The position numbers were made by a program, and so were the translations under genes. 64,000 nucleotides of DNA. It comes from Neurospora tetraspora (Eukaryota > Ascomycota > Sordariomycetes > Sordariales > Sordariaceae). The notes beneath the pieces were generated by a model. That model was not told the DNA's origin. It saw only the letters and a program-made list of their open reading frames with translations, and did not search any database. Of the stretch, positions 1 through 13,494 are shown piece by piece. Each line of letters opens with the position of its first letter. Positions within the stretch are counted from its first letter, which is position 1. The stretch is from positions 2,046,001-2,110,000 of the forward strand of contig NW_026944390.1 in NCBI RefSeq assembly GCF_033439725.1. The letters run 5' to 3'.

Positions 1-768
1 CCGCAAATAAGGGTAGGGACGATGAGAGCCATGATGAGGACGCACTTGATGTAGTGCTTGTGCTGCCAAACGACGACGGGATCCTCGTTGAGATCGGTGA
101 TGTCGGTACGGCCGATTCTCTTGGGGTTCTGCTTCATGACCATCCAGCCGATGTGGGAGTAGAGGAGACCCTTGCGGACCGAGTAGGGATCCTTGTCGGT
201 ATCGGTGTATCTGTGGTGAGCACGGTGATCCCTGGACCACCAGCGGGCGGAACCCTCAACGGCGGCAGCACCACCAGCGGCGAGCCAGATCTTGAGAGGG
301 AGGGTGGCCTTGTAAGAGGTGTGAGCCCAAAGTCTGTGGTAACCGGCAGCTAGAGGAGAGTGAGTTAGTCATTGACCCGTTTCTGATATTCTTGGACGCG
401 GAGGATGCTTACTGATACCGAGACCGGCGAAGTAGTAGTAGACGATGGAGAAGATGATGGTCTTGGTCTGAGGGGGAACCCAGTAGGCGGAGATGAGACC
501 GGCGAGGGGCACGAAGATGATGAAGGTGGTGTTCAGCCAGTTGACGTGCTTGTCTGTGAGGGAGATATTGTCAGCGTCTTGTTTGTTGTTTTCCTCAAGA
601 GAAGGACATGTACTTACACCAGTTGCCCCAGGTGATGGGTATCTCGGTAATGTGAGGCTTCTTGAGGTCGTACTTCTTGCCTCTGAGAGGGACGAAGTCG
701 GTGGTGCCATCGGGGATGTTCACAGCCTGGACCTCAGGCGGGATATCCGTGGCGGAAGTCGACGCCAT
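1..768 (-). CDS. ole-1: Delta-9 acyl-CoA (stearoyl-CoA) desaturase, OLE1 type; 3' part outside window
   Basis: This ER-membrane enzyme puts the first double bond into palmitoyl- and stearoyl-CoA. Three exons are visible: 768-618, 553-413 and 349 to the window edge, with introns of 64 and 63 nt. The start ATG (766-768) gives [14 protein letters not shown]. Joining exons 1 and 2 restores [14 protein letters not shown], and joining exons 2 and 3 restores [14 protein letters not shown]. Two of the three desaturase histidine boxes are seen: HRLWAH (H-x4-H) and the HRAHH in [17 protein letters not shown]. Hydrophobic segments lie in exon 2 ([16 protein letters not shown]) and near the left edge ([14 protein letters not shown]). 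The third histidine box and the C-terminal cytochrome b5 domain usual in this family would lie beyond base 1. The family call is firm; the symbol is by homology. Confidence 0.95.
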
Positions 769-3700
769 GGTGTCGATGTTGTTGTCGAGGGATGAAGTCG
801 ACGACAAACTGAATGGGTTGTGGTGTTGAAAAGGTGTGGCCCGCTCTGTCGTTGCTGAGAACAACGAGTTGGGAAGAGTCGGGAGGGAGATGACCTAGGT
901 CAAGTGGGCTGGAGGAAAGGGAAGGGAAAAAGTAGGAGTCGGGGCAGAGGTTATAAAGTAGCAAAAGAAAGCAGGTGGGAAGCTTGGCCCAAGGGTTCTC
1001 AGATCAAAGTCAAGCTTTGCCCGTGAAGTGGGTTCTCGGTTGGGAGGAGAGGACCCTTTGGTACTTGCAGATTGGAGTCCACCCACTCACTCCTGCTTGC
1101 TTCAGTGCTGCACACGTACTTTGTAGTGCGTGAATGCCCGCTAACCTGATTTTTACACCAACAAAGCGGATACAACAGGGCAGTGTCTATATTTATTAAG
1201 GTTCTGGGTATCCCCCAAAGGGAAGGTTCGGCGAACTGCTGTGATAACTCCCGTCAGGGCCTTCAAACTTTTTCGCCTCCCGTTCGCCCTAGGGCCGCAA
1301 ATCACAAGCAAATTTCGAGACACCAAACCTTAGACTGGCCAGACCCCGGCGAAGGCAGTGGAAACTGGTTGGGGTTTTCAGGGTATCGATTTCACAAGGC
1401 ATGTGCTTCTCACCAAGCAAGTGCTTTTGGGGCTTTGTTTTGGGGCTGTTTTGGCCCATGTTGGCGCTCTGTTGGCGCTCAGCCGGGCGAGCCATGCGTT
1501 GATCGCTCGTTTGTGTCGTCCTGAATTTGCCGTTGATAAGTTTTGTTGAGCAGAATGTTGGGGACATGTTCCCGTTGGTGCATTCAGGTCCAATCCAGGG
1601 CAGGTGGGGCCGTATAAGTCGGGAACAAACTGCGATTGGCTGGATATACTCGTTTGGGAAAGTATGGTCCGCGTACCTTGTACATTGTGGCGGCATGCCG
1701 CTCTACCCTGCTCGCTGCCTGTTTGTCACCCACTGTCTACCGTCCCACACTTGTTTGACTGGTACATGTGACATTGATAGCAATCAACCTGTGACTTCAC
1801 ACAACCCTTTCCCTCTTTCGCACAAAAGGTGTGGCAAGGTGAGGTCCATCTTTCGACTGGCTTTCTCCAGATGCTTCAGATCATCGACTTCAACGAAACT
1901 TGGGAATCGAACGACGAACCCGGCCTGTCCCGACTGACTCGACTTTGAGAATCTCAAAACTTGACAATGGAACATGCGGACAGCTGACGTGCGCCTCGGC
2001 TGTCTCGGAGGCCCAACGCACTGCACACTCTCGCTTCAACAACTTGACAGGCTGCTGCGACTCGATACGAAACCCCAAGGACAACAAGGAAGTCGGGGAA
2101 GAGCGCTTCAGGAATGCCGCCATGATAAGGCAAGATAGCAACTGAAGCAGGAGCTTCCAGGTTCCTTCCACCGACACTGGAGAACTTGGTATCAAAGGGA
2201 CCACGACCTGATTCGAAACCGCGGGTGTGAACTGCGCCTTCCCCGGATTTGCAACTAATCTTGCAGCTGAGGTTATGGAGCCCGCAATCATCAGTTCGCG
2301 CCTTCATCCGCCATGTCCCTCTTTCCTTGGTTCATCATCCTGGTGGCTGTCGACGCGCCATCAATTCGACATGACGGTTCATCCCATCATGAATTCACGC
2401 TTTGACACCACCCCCACGTAGCACCAACCAGGGGCAGCATCACAAAGCTTGCCCGAGCTCCGATTTCCCAACATTCCTTCCCGCACGCCCAGACGCTACC
2501 TCTGTATCCCGGTAGCCAATCAGCTTATTCGCATTCTGGCCGGCCAAGATTTCAACGCCTGCCACCGCCTGCTTAGCTAAGGTTTCAACGATGGCCATAG
2601 TCTCTGCGTAAGCCAAGAAGAGGAGGCTTCCAGAAAGACCGAGATGCCAATCGTGCATGTGACGCCACACCCGTTCTGCAATTTATCAAATCAAAAACTC
2701 GATCTTGGTCCGCCTTCTTCTGGTCCCTGTGGGGGGGCGACATGCCGTGGGGAGTTGCGTCGGAGATGGAGCCGCGACGGAGCCGGAGGCGGAGATAAGC
2801 ATCGGGAGCATCACCGTTCAAGTCCTGGTGGGGTTCGGGCGTCAACCCCAAACCCGATCCGGCCTGCGAGCATCTCCTCCTCTACGGTTCAGGTCCGTCG
2901 GCCCTACCCGCCATCAAGGGGCCATCCAAAGCATGAAATGTCGTTTAGCTTCGCGGGAACGTTGTGCCAAGAGAGTTAAAAGTGATCAGGCCATCCAGAC
3001 CAAGCGGCTGAGAGCTCAGGCCATGTTTTCCGTTTCGTTGGGAACGGTCGCTTAATCGTACGTTGGCTTTCTCTCCTCCATCAGTCTTCTGTTTAGTATC
3101 CGGGCCAGAGGAGGAAAGGCTGAGGTGTGTCAAATATCTACAAAACTAGACCAAATCGGTACGCAAATCTCTCCATCCACCCAGTTCTCGTTCTCTGGAC
3201 AGCCGCCCAACCCTCGGTCGTATCGCCTCGAGATAGTTCCAAGTACGCGTGATGATGGGGCCTTCGTGTCTTATCCTCAGGTTACAGCTCTTAGCTCAGT
3301 CGAGGCTGAGAAACCTATGTGAGAGATTGAGAGTCAACGACGATCCATACATCGAACAAGACAGGGAATTAATGTCAACTCACCAAAACAAAGTCTTCAA
3401 CCAGAGAATGCTGTACGAAGAGACGAACGACGGCGACCACTTCACTCTCAGATGCTACAGGTAACCAGGCAGGCTGTTCTGAGGGTGCATACAGATAGAT
3501 CAGTCTGAAGCTCTCGTCACATACATGTCAGGCTTCATCGGGATGGTAGGTAGGCAACGAAACAGCCCATGACGTCGACAGATGAAAGACACTGGACTGG
3601 ATCCGTGATGGGCGACCGACTTCTAATCATCACTCCTCCCTCCGTATGTGACTCTATACTTATGGTGACCGAGGATTGATTGCCTGTCCATGACTTGTCA

Positions 3701-4737
3701 TTCGCTCGCTCGATCGTTTCAAAAGACTCTTCGGCACTCCCTCCCGTCTTGAAGTCTCCTAACGAAAGGTTGTCGTTCAGAGAGAGAGCAACAAAACAAA
3801 AAAAAAACCCCTGTTCTCTTTAAGCAACCATGACTCCATGAGTGGCCTTTAACTAATCACTCAAAAATCAGAGCACGTCGCGTCGGGACGCAAGTCTAGC
3901 TTGATACCACTCATCGGCGGCCATCTTAACTATCCCTGCGACAGACACACAGGGAAGGGACTCTAGCTAGCTATGAATGTGGTCCCAAAGCAGCCAGCCA
4001 GCGCACAAATTGTGGTATTGTTGAGCTGATAGTTTCCGGTAGGTAGATTAGGTAGATGAGCAAGAACTCCATCCTCGACTGTCCAGCCCATGCAAGTCTC
4101 TTAAGGGCTGGCTGGGGAGATGCGTATTTGCGATATACCTACAAGATTTTGCTAGCTTTTCATCAAGCGAGTAGTCTAGTCGAGCTAATCTGAATCGTCT
4201 TATTACATACCTACCTACCTTCCAGTCACACACACGAGAAACAGTCAGTTGATCACATTCTTACAACGAGTGAACATGCAGTCGTGTGTAGTGGATTGAT
4301 TCATTCAACTAACTGTCATTCATCATGCGTTCGTTCTACCCAAGTCCGATAACTGGTAGACAGCTAGCTATAACATTCATTGCCCGGGCATCCCACACGT
4401 GTATATATAAACAAACAAACACCCCAACAAGCAACATAATGAGTGTATGGGGCTATACAAAAACAAAAACAAAAACAGAAAAAGCAGAATGCCACCCCAG
4501 GCCAGAGACAGACAGGTACCTATCGAACGAACCAAGAGAATATGAAAATAAAATATCCGTCATAAATATCCCATGCAAATATGCCCTTCCCATCACGTTA
4601 TTCCTCGTGACTAACGTGAGTACCAAGTTTGTACCTTTATATCACTGCATTCATGCTTGCTTTCTTGCTTTCTCGCTTGCGTTCTCGCTTTGTGAGGTTA
4701 AGTTATGGGAGACCACCACTTGGTCTTTAGCTTGGGT

Positions 4738-4776
4738 GCGTGTGTTGTGTATGTGTATGTGTGTGTGGTGTGGGCA
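4738..4776. repeat. TG-rich microsatellite
   Basis: An imperfect (TG)n tract interrupted by TA and TT steps, in the 3' flank of the kinase gene. Nothing suggests a function. Confidence 0.75.
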
Positions 4777-4947
4777 TTGATTGGAGGCCTCCCATAACTG
4801 GCAACACTTCCGCTGACTTGTTCGAGCCTCAGAGCTCTTGCTGCGAAGAAAAAAAACAAAATTGTCGTGCCGCGAAGAGCGCATATAAGCAGATAGAAAG
4901 AATCAATTCTGTTTGTCGTCCATATCGTTTTCGTGTGGTTTTGTTAG

Positions 4948-4977
<30 letters not shown>
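4948..4977. repeat. (GTT)n microsatellite
   Basis: About ten uninterrupted GTT units, some 110 bases beyond the stop of the minus-strand kinase gene. It therefore probably lies in that gene's 3' UTR, read as (AAC)n in the transcript. Confidence 0.85.
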
Positions 4978-4978
<1 letters not shown>

Positions 4979-5085
4979 GGCAGCTGCTGCCATCTATTCG
5001 TTCGTCCATTCATTCGTTTACAGCCTCGCTAATTGTCGTCGCCGTTCGTAATCGCAGCCGTGATCAGGTTCTCGTCGTCTCGTAA

Positions 5086-8000
5086 TTATGCATGTTGATG
5101 TTGACGTTGTTGAGGGGCGAACAAATCCATGTCGATTTCATCCTCGTCATCATCATCATCATCAAAATGCTTCTTCCCCTTCTTCTCCCTGGAGCTGGAA
5201 CCCCTCGTAGAAATAGGCAAATCATAAGCACAACCCGAGGCACCACCCCCAATCCCCTTCAAAACATCCGGCACCTTTGCACCACCATACCGCTCATATT
5301 CCCTCTCCCGATCCCTTTCCAATTGTGTGTTGTTGTGCGTATTATTCCGATCTCCACCACGATCCTGATGTGCGCGGTGATCATCATCTTGATGACCATG
5401 CCCATGCCCATGCTGCCCATGATACCTTCCAGCCATCATAGCCTCCGCCACCTCCATCCTAAACTGCTGCTCCAGCCTGTCTCTATCTCGAGCATCGTTG
5501 ATGGCTGCGTAGGCTAGATCTGGCCCGGGCTTCAGGTTGGTGGGCTCGGTGAAGTACTTGCCCGAGTCGGCGCGGGAGAGGGGTTTGTTTTTGTTGTTGT
5601 CTTCCTCTTCTGCGTCCGAGTCTTGGGGTTCGTAGTGGTGGTTAGTACGGCTGGGGCGGGTTTGGTGGTGGGATTGGGTCGTGTTGAATTGGTTTTCCGC
5701 TGGTCTGCTGCTGCTGGGGCCTTCCGAGTCGTATTGTTCGCGGAGTGTGAGTTCGTGCGGTTTGGCGGCTGTGGGGGCGCTGGAAGGTGCGGTTTCGGGT
5801 CGCCACTTGAGGGCTTCCCGGAGGAGCGAGTCTTTGAGCGGTGTTGAGGCGGTGTCAGTGTCGCCGGAGGGGGCGGTGGAGATGAAGGAGGTGGAGGAGA
5901 TCCTTGGGTCGTGTTGTTGGAGAGCCTTTTTGGATCCTTCTGTGTCGTGCTGTCGCCCAGACTCGCCAAAAGACGGAACGGTCAAGTTGCTTGGCTCCTG
6001 GTAAGTACTGCTGTTTCCCCAAGGACGCAGGTGATGTCGGAATCTCGCCGGGTCATCGTACCCGCCATCACTCGGGAGAGGAGAAGGTGGTGATCTACCC
6101 CGTGGCGGGTACCAGTGTTGGTCTTCCGACGGTGCAGGAGAAATCGCAGATTGACGACCTCTTCCGATACCGCTTGCTCCAGGAGCATTACTGCTGAAAT
6201 AATCCCACCCACGATCCGACGGCGACTCAACCGTCTTGATAATCTTCGGTACCCCGTTCGTCGGCTCCGTGCCAACCAGATACTCCTGGCGTGAGTAGCC
6301 ATCATCAACCGACACCGACTCCGGGTTATGATAGCTATACTGACTGTGCTCCACAGGCTCCGGCTCCGGGAACATATCCAGCAGATCAAGCGCCTGTCTC
6401 CTCTTGCGGGGGTTGGGGTCCAGACAGATATTCACAATCTCGACGTACCAATCCGGGACATCCGTAACCTCGGGCCCAATCCTCAACGGCCGGCCATGAG
6501 CCTCAGGCTCATCCTCTTGCGTTGCAAGAGCCCACAGGACCATGCCCAGCTGGTACAGATCCGACTTGACGCCGATGTACATGGATATCCGCTGACTGCT
6601 TTCAATCAACGGCGTCGCCTCAGGCGGCTCCCACCCCACTGGACAACCGCGGCGGTTGATGTCGATAATCTTGGCGTTCCACTCATTGTTGATGACGATG
6701 TTTGACAGCGTGAAATCGCCCTGAACGAACCCCGCTTCGTGAATATCCGCCAGACCACCAACGATCTGGCGCGCCCAGCGCTCGCGCGTCGACCAGGGAA
6801 GGCCGCCCTGGAGTTGGTAGTCGTAGATGATATCTATCAGGGCACCGTGCTCGGCAAAACTGATCAACAGACCCTTGACGTGCTCGCCCGATTCGTCGAC
6901 GATGACGCCATAGAACTCGATGACATTTTCGGCGGCGCGTAAGCGGTTGAGCGCGTTGATCTCGTAGAGGAATTCATCGACGGTGTCGGGGCCGGGAATT
7001 TCTTTCTTGATCAGAGTCTCGCCGTTGACGCGGACTTTGTAGACGAAGCCGGAGAGGTGGGAGTCGAATTCGACTTCGGATTCTTTGATGCGGCGGCAGC
7101 GCATGTGTTGGATCATGCGCACGGTTGGGTAGCTGATGATTTCCTGGGGAGGGGGGTTGGTGTTAGTATGGTGAGTTGGTGCTTACCGAGGGTAGCAGGA
7201 CTCACATTGACGTCTTCCACCACGTGGACATGTAACCTCTTTTCCGTGGTTTGGAGCTTCAAATTTGTAACGGTAGGGTAGAACTGGATGTCACCCAGGC
7301 TGTCTCGAATCGCCTCGTATATCCTCGAACTCTTGTCGCGCTGGAACTTGATATCGACTAGCTCCTCCTCCAATGAACCCTCCTGGGCATCACGGTAGTC
7401 CAACGATATCGTCACTCTACGCCATAGCGAGTCATTCTGTCGGTATGTCACAAAGAACTTCTCCCTCTTGGACTTGTCGCGGAAGTGCATCGACAGATTG
7501 AGGATCCATATTTTCTCCAGCTCGTCGTGTATCATGTTGTGGTACTGGGAGGATGTTATCGAGTGCGCATCGCAATCCGAGACGGCAGCATCCGACCCAT
7601 GAACATGAGCAAGACCAGGAGCTCGCAACAGACGGTTGTGGTCGAGGTAGTTCTTGTCGAGTTCTTGCTCTAGCTCATGTCCGTTTAGGCCACGGATACT
7701 GCTGTTCACTGTCGCATGTTCTTGAGGGATCGCTGGCAACGAAGGAACAGAAGAGTCGGCCTGGGAGATATAGGAAGAGCGGCCGAAGTGGTGATGATGA
7801 TGGAAGTTTGGCGCGCTACTCCTGGGAAGCGAGGCGGCGGCTCCTACACCCAATCCAACCAGCGATGTCGATGCACTGTTTGTCGCGTGCATGCGTCTAT
7901 CGACTGAAGCAACTCTGCGCTCGGCAGGGGTGGGTTGTACAGGTTGGAGATGATCGCGCTGTTCGGATTGCTGTCTCTTGAATGTCTGAGCTCGAGGCAG

Positions 8001-8354
8001 GCCGGGAACCACCTTTCGAATGTTTCGGCGAATGGTGCCTTGTTTGTTTGAGCCTCCGTCATCGTGCTGCTGCTGCTGTGTTTGTGAACCCGGACTCGTG
8101 GTAATGTTTCCCTCTCCTCCCTGTCCTCCTCCTGTTCCCGATCCCGGTTCCGTTGCTGTTCCTGCTGATCCCAATCCTAATCCCGGCCCGGCATCATGGG
8201 CACCTTGACCATCACCACTGCCGTCCTTATGATCCCGCCAGAGATGCATTTTTTGCCACCAGTTATTGTGGTGTGGGGGCCAATCGCCATCTGCAGGTAA
8301 AACCGATGCTGGATTCCGTAAAGCTAGGGGAAGCTGCGGTTGCACTTGAGCCAT
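5086..8354 (-). CDS. Divergent protein kinase-like protein with long disordered N- and C-terminal regions
   Basis: Two exons, 8354-7206 and 7143-5086, are joined across a 62-nt intron to give 1068 residues; the splice restores EDVNEIISYPTVRM. Residues 1-270 are low-complexity (Gly, Ser, His, Gln). A folded segment at about 275-410 (KIWILNLSMHFRDKSKREKF) precedes the kinase fold. Kinase landmarks are a candidate ATP-anchoring Lys429/430 (LIKKEIPG), alpha-C Glu444, catalytic-loop QGDFTLSN (Asp526, Asn531) in place of HRDxxxxN, DIN (Asp544) in place of DFG, PPE at 556-558 and SDLYQLG at about 577-583. The tail is rich in Ser, Pro and His and ends with a poly-Asp run. The catalytic Asp and Asn and the metal-binding Asp are kept, so weak or atypical activity is possible. 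No known orthologue name is recognised. Confidence 0.85.
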
Positions 8355-10860
8355 AAAGACCTTTGGAGGTTAAGAGGTTTGAAAGTTTACCCAGGGGGCT
8401 GTAAGGGAGGACTAAACAGAATTATATGGTCAGCACCGTGAGTCAAGAGAAAGTGAAGAGACTTGGAAAACGTCAGGCATATTGTGCAACCCCGAAATTA
8501 CTTGGTGGCGAGAAAACAGCTTCTGGACTGGCGCATAACCAGCCTCAATCTCCTCCAACCTCCTAACGGCCTATCGGCTAGACCTTCTCAGGCCAGTCCT
8601 ATAGACCATCGGGATAGGCAAGAAAAGGAGTTGTATCACCACTTGGCTCAGGGGCAATAATGACTTGGAAGATGCAAGCAAGCAAGATGGCGCAACCTTA
8701 CATCAAAGACAAGCAATCATGCAGACTGCCGGCGCAAAGACCATTAGGCGCCGTATATCCAGCAGCAATGGCAGCGCTTGGTGAAGTGGTCGATGTTCAA
8801 AGACGCCATACAAAGAAACCCAGTTGAAACCAGCAGATGCGTTATGTTTTTGCTTTCTCAGTTGTCGAGGGGAAAGTCTTGTGGTTGGTGATAATTCCCC
8901 GCCTCTCCTCCCCAGTCAAGTTGATTAGTCCAGGGCTGTGTCGAAGGTGTTGCGGGTCGGATAGCTACTTTGCTGTGTTTGTGGTTGTGAATCGGGACAC
9001 GAGGATGCCTTGATGATAACGTGAGCTCGTGAGCTGTTGGAGGGGTTGTGTCTTTTACCGAGCTAACCGTGATGAATGTTGATAGACGCCGTGCTTCGTG
9101 CGCCTCTTTCACGTTCACACAATAAGATCGGGGATATTTGGCAAGGTATAAGGTATAAAAGGTGGGATATAAGATTTTGTGATCTGGGAAAGCATGGAGG
9201 TTCCAAGGATTTGGTCTGCGGGGGTGTTGGGTGATGTGGAGGATGGAGTGATGATACCTTTTGAAGCTCCGTCTACCTTTCAGCTGTCATCATGAGACCC
9301 TCCATCAGATCGTCCCAACCGCCGTGACTTGGTTTTAGTTGCAACCCTCAAGGTGCCTGGCCTGACTAGTGTATCGGATCTTGCCATTGGCCATATTGGG
9401 GTCTTTGGACAGCAATCCCTCGTGATTTGTAAAACGGCCGTACAACAAATAGACGCCAGTAAACAACCTACAGCCACCTGAGGCTGCCTGAGATGGATCC
9501 CTCCCTAGGCTTCTTTTACCCCTGGCCGGCTGTCTTGGCTCTCTGCCCCGGAGTGCCTGAGTGCCTGGTCCGGGGGCCCTTTTTTGAGGCCAACTTCAGG
9601 TCCCGCGTTCTCTACCGTCCCCAGGAACGTCAACTGCCCGCTCTGTTATGCACATTATGCACACTCGAAGGCGTACATGACATCCTTTGGTTCTCGTTTG
9701 TCTTCCACCCTTCTCCGGGTCTCGTGTCCTGAGGCCTTCTTCCTTTCGGGTCTCCTGCAGACCTGAAGCTCTGGAAAAAGGAAGGGTGGCAGTGGGATGA
9801 CAGGCCAATTCGATTGAAGGAGGCTGTGTAGGGTGTCTCGAAAAGGTGTGAGCACGCACGGGGGCTGGGTGCATTTCCCAGTGGAGTTTAAGACCGTGAC
9901 GTGTAACCAAGGGTAAAAGTATGGGCAGCCAGTGAGAGGTCGGCGCATGCCTGGAACACTCCCAATTAACACATGCATGCCATCCATCTCATGGACTCCA
10001 TTCCAGGCATTGGGTGTTGGATGCCATGCCATGCGTGGGTCTTTGGGTTACGACCTTTCCTTTTCCCTCCAGGGCAGGGCAGAGACGTTGGCGGGTAGCT
10101 TTGCCAGACAGAGGGGAGATAGGTTTCAAGCTTGTCGTTCTCAGTGCCTGATTTACTGGCCGATCCTCGTATGCCATCAAGACCCAAAGTGGATGACATC
10201 TCGATCTGAGGAGAGAACTGACCTCATGTTGGATACAGCGCTTATCCAGACTTGAGAGTAAACAAAAAACAGACCCCGTGGCCCATGATCATCATCTGAG
10301 GGGTAGTTTAACCACTAACGCGCGAAGCGAGCCTGAAGAGAAAATGAGGGGTTCATCTTTTTGACAAGAGAATCCGAGAAAAGAAGATCACCCTCAGCTC
10401 CAGCTTCAAGAAAAAATGGGGAAGAAGCAAGGGTGTTGTTAGTGTGTGTGTGGATACAGTTCCCAGCCCTATAAAGGCACTGTTTCCCTTCTGGGCAACG
10501 GGTCGACAGGGGCTCTGGCGATCCGCTTCAGGCGCTTTTCTGGAGGAAGACACTTCAGAGACACTTCACTTCCTCCACTTGTTCCTGTGGCCGTCGATAT
10601 TCTGATCCCGAGACTTGGGTTGACACGCCCACTCGAGATTGTCGAGATGAATCAGACCGCCGGGTAGAAGACGCATATTATCCTGATTCCTCATGGATCA
10701 TTTTTACTTACGCCCCCAAGGCGGTCAAAGTTTCAGTCAGACAGACAGACCGACGCAGTTGCTTAGTTCTGTCCGAACGCTTCGGGGTTACCGGCATCAA
10801 GCAAGTCGTGAGCCTCAATACACCATGTACTCAGACGGCGACATCCGCGCCCACGCCCGG

Positions 10861-10888
10861 TCATCATCGTCATCATCGTCATCATCAT
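10861..10888. repeat. (TCATCATCG)n-like microsatellite
   Basis: About three 9-base units of the TCATCATCG type, followed by a degenerate end. Intergenic. Confidence 0.7.
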
Positions 10889-11886
10889 TTTCGGCAACCA
10901 AATCCGTATCCGAACCATGCGCCCCCAAGATCGGGTTTGTTCGTCCGTGCCTGTGGGCCTCAAGAGCAGAGCAAGGGCAAGGGCAGGCTGCTGAGCCGCA
11001 CAATAAGCTTGGGGTAGCTCCCCGAGAGTAGAGGTAGGTAGACGAGGCTCAAGTCTGCAACAGGAATTTGCCCAGCCGGACGGATACCGAACGCTCTCTT
11101 TGGTCTGGGGCTGACCAAGGGTATATCCCCCATCCCCCACACTCCATGTTTTGTTCTCGTGATAAGGCTCCGAAAGTGAAGAGTGAAGCCATCAGTAAAC
11201 GTTGGGATACTGAGGACATCCGATCCTGGCCACGAATTCCGGCAGTTTGAGAATATTCGCTCACTCCCAGCCCAGAGCCGCCTTATCCTTTCTTCGTGAG
11301 ACATGACAGGTCACATCTGGAGGCAGTCGAGGGGGATCTCGAACGGCAACCCAAGGCCTCAGGCAGATAGATAGCTGGGTCTGTGTTCTTGATATGAGTA
11401 CATCACTGTCTGGCTTTCTCGTTTATTCTCAAAATCGAGTAAGGTGTCGCTGGGAAATATCCCTTTCCTACAACGTCGTGGTGATTGTCGACATAAAATC
11501 CAGGTAGGGATATCTCCGGTGTTTTCAGCCCTTTCTTTCTGCAGTTTCTAGATCCCATCATCTCAAGCATCCATAAAACCGCCTCCCCCGCTCCCGTCAC
11601 GGCACGCCCGCTCAACGGGAGGGAGGGACTGAATGGATGGACTCGCCTCTCACCATCCATCCATCGGATAGAGTCCACATTGGCCAGTTTAATCCTCTGC
11701 GGGCACATTATGAAAGCGGGCGGGCGTCAAGGCCGAGCTGTCGAATAACATTCAACACAATCGTAGCCGCAAACCTCAACTCCCGCTCAGAGCCAGTGGC
11801 AACAAAATGCTCTTTCGGCTGCAGCCCCGTTTTTCCTCTCTCTCCTTTTGATCTGTATGGATGGGTATCGATCCCGGTGCTTTTGC

Positions 11887-11926
11887 TTTTTTTTTTTTTT
11901 ACTTCTGCTTCTGCTTCTGCTTCTGA
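11887..11926. repeat. Poly-T tract followed by (TTCTGC)n hexamer repeat
   Basis: A run of T bases (about 11887-11900) runs into roughly four TTCTGC units (11903-11926), making a pyrimidine-rich tract within the large gene-free interval. Confidence 0.8.
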
Positions 11927-12557
11927 TTCCTCTGGATAACGGGACGGGAAGTATGGCATGGTAACATACCTACCTACCCTACAGTCACTACCGGTACAAC
12001 CAAGCCATTCATATGCCATGTATGCCATGCCATGGTCCATTCATGGGGCACATATGCAGTACAGTACATCATATTTGAACGACGAAAAGTACTACAACGG
12101 CGGCCGGCCGATTAGTCGACGATGATGATGACTGAAGTTGACAGGTATCTAGATACCACTGTGTAATGGAAGCGCCTGACTGCTGTCAGTGGATGGACAG
12201 ATATACAGATGTCCAACTGCGCAACAACAACAATTCCAAACAACGACCAGTAAGAGCAACAGGAACATCTCCGTAACCTACTGGCATTGGTGGTAGATAT
12301 ATGTATTCGGGCATCAACAACACCCTTTGACCAGTGATGATATTGATGGGGGAGTATTGGTGATATGTGACGTCCATTTGTTGCTTCACGGACTTTGAAC
12401 GATGCTTGTGATTATTGTGAGAAGCTACGCTGCTCGGTTGGAAGTATGAAATGAACGTCAGAGTTTAGGTAGGTATGGTTAAAGCAGTTTTCTTTGGGGG
12501 GTTTCTTCCGGAAGAAATCAAGCAGAAATGGTTTTTAGCAAATCGGACTTACCATGT

Positions 12558-12597
12558 CATCACCACCATCACCACCATCACCACCATCACCATCATC
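12558..12597. repeat. (CATCACCAC)n microsatellite
   Basis: Three 9-base CATCACCAC units followed by a degenerate CATCACCATCATC end. One frame would read as poly-His, but it has no convincing gene context. Confidence 0.8.
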
Positions 12598-13479
12598 GTC
12601 AGCATCACTACTGTTACCGTCAACATCCTTGGCCTGCACGTCAGTCCGTCAGTCCGACAGTCTGTCACTTTTTCATCCCGCACCCATCAGCAGCAGCAGA
12701 AGCACCAGCAAGCAGCATCACCTCACTCACGCCCAGGATGCCCTACATACATACAGTTCGCTTAACCCATGCCTCGTTACTCGTACCGTCTTCCGTGTAC
12801 GTAGTCAGTAGTATGTAGGAGCACATCGAGGCCGCCCACATGCGAACCAGATCCCGTTACCAAGCTTTGCATATTTTCGGGACCGAACGATCCGCAACAA
12901 CCTCTTCGCTTTGCCGGCGCTGCATCTTTGGCTTGTATGTATGGCTAGATGGGATACTATATGTAGTTGGAAGGATATGTGACTCGTGCTGGAAGGGGAT
13001 ACATAACCGAGATATGTGAGAGAGTAGCAACAGCGGCAACGGTATTGTTGTAAGTGGATTGGGGGGTTGTTCAGCAATGTTCGATGAGCGCATCATCTGC
13101 CGGTTGTTGCTCGCTTGTGTCTGTGGACTTGTGGTTCCAAGATCTCTTTCTTGTCCTTGACTCCTTGAGCGACGTTGTGTCGTGGTCAAGAGTTGTCTGA
13201 CGGGATGTGGGTAGACTGGTAGCATTAGGCATCCTGGGCATCGTTCTGTGCTTGCCTGAAGTTGGATCTCAAGCTTTCCAAGGACATCTGAAGGTAGGTA
13301 GGTAAATGTGGTAAACGTATCTGGTAGAAGTAATAAACGTACGCATACCAACCAGCAACCATGAAGACTTTTCCATACCACCAGTGGTAATATTATACAA
13401 GAAAGAAGTTGAAACACACCAGAACCAAGAACGCAACAATGCCGCCGCTGATATTCGAAAGGTCATGATAGAGTGAAGA

Positions 13480-13494
13480 TGTATGTATGTATGT
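13480..13494. repeat. (TGTA)n tetranucleotide repeat
   Basis: A short run of about four TGTA units near the downstream side of lon. Confidence 0.6.

Larger units (their letters stand above)
769..5085. other. Intergenic: desaturase promoter and leader, kinase 3' side
   Basis: About 4.3 kb with no convincing gene. Bases 769 to roughly 1100 should hold the leader and proximal promoter of the minus-strand desaturase gene. Short open frames here (for example 1183-1524, 1527-1937, 2705-3055) have no domain-like composition, and several start with non-ATG codons. Low-complexity DNA is frequent: an A run near 3797, TAGG/CCTA stretches near 3549, 4037 and 4207, a pyrimidine-rich CTTGCTTT-like stretch near 4650-4690, a TG-rich stretch at 4738-4776 and a GTT repeat at 4948-4977. 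I see no tRNA or 5S rRNA gene. Confidence 0.6.

Noticed and set aside
1895-1925. B-box-like sequence on the minus strand (GTTCGATTCCC)
   Set aside because: No matching A-box or cloverleaf pairing upstream on that strand.
3285-3345. tRNA-like A-box (TTAGCTCAGTCGAGG)
   Set aside because: No B-box (GGTTCGANTCC) follows at the right distance, and the acceptor stem does not pair.
12857-13417. 186-codon minus-strand open frame downstream of lon
   Set aside because: It starts with GTG, and its composition (Leu, Ser, Arg, Thr without pattern) does not look like a folded protein.
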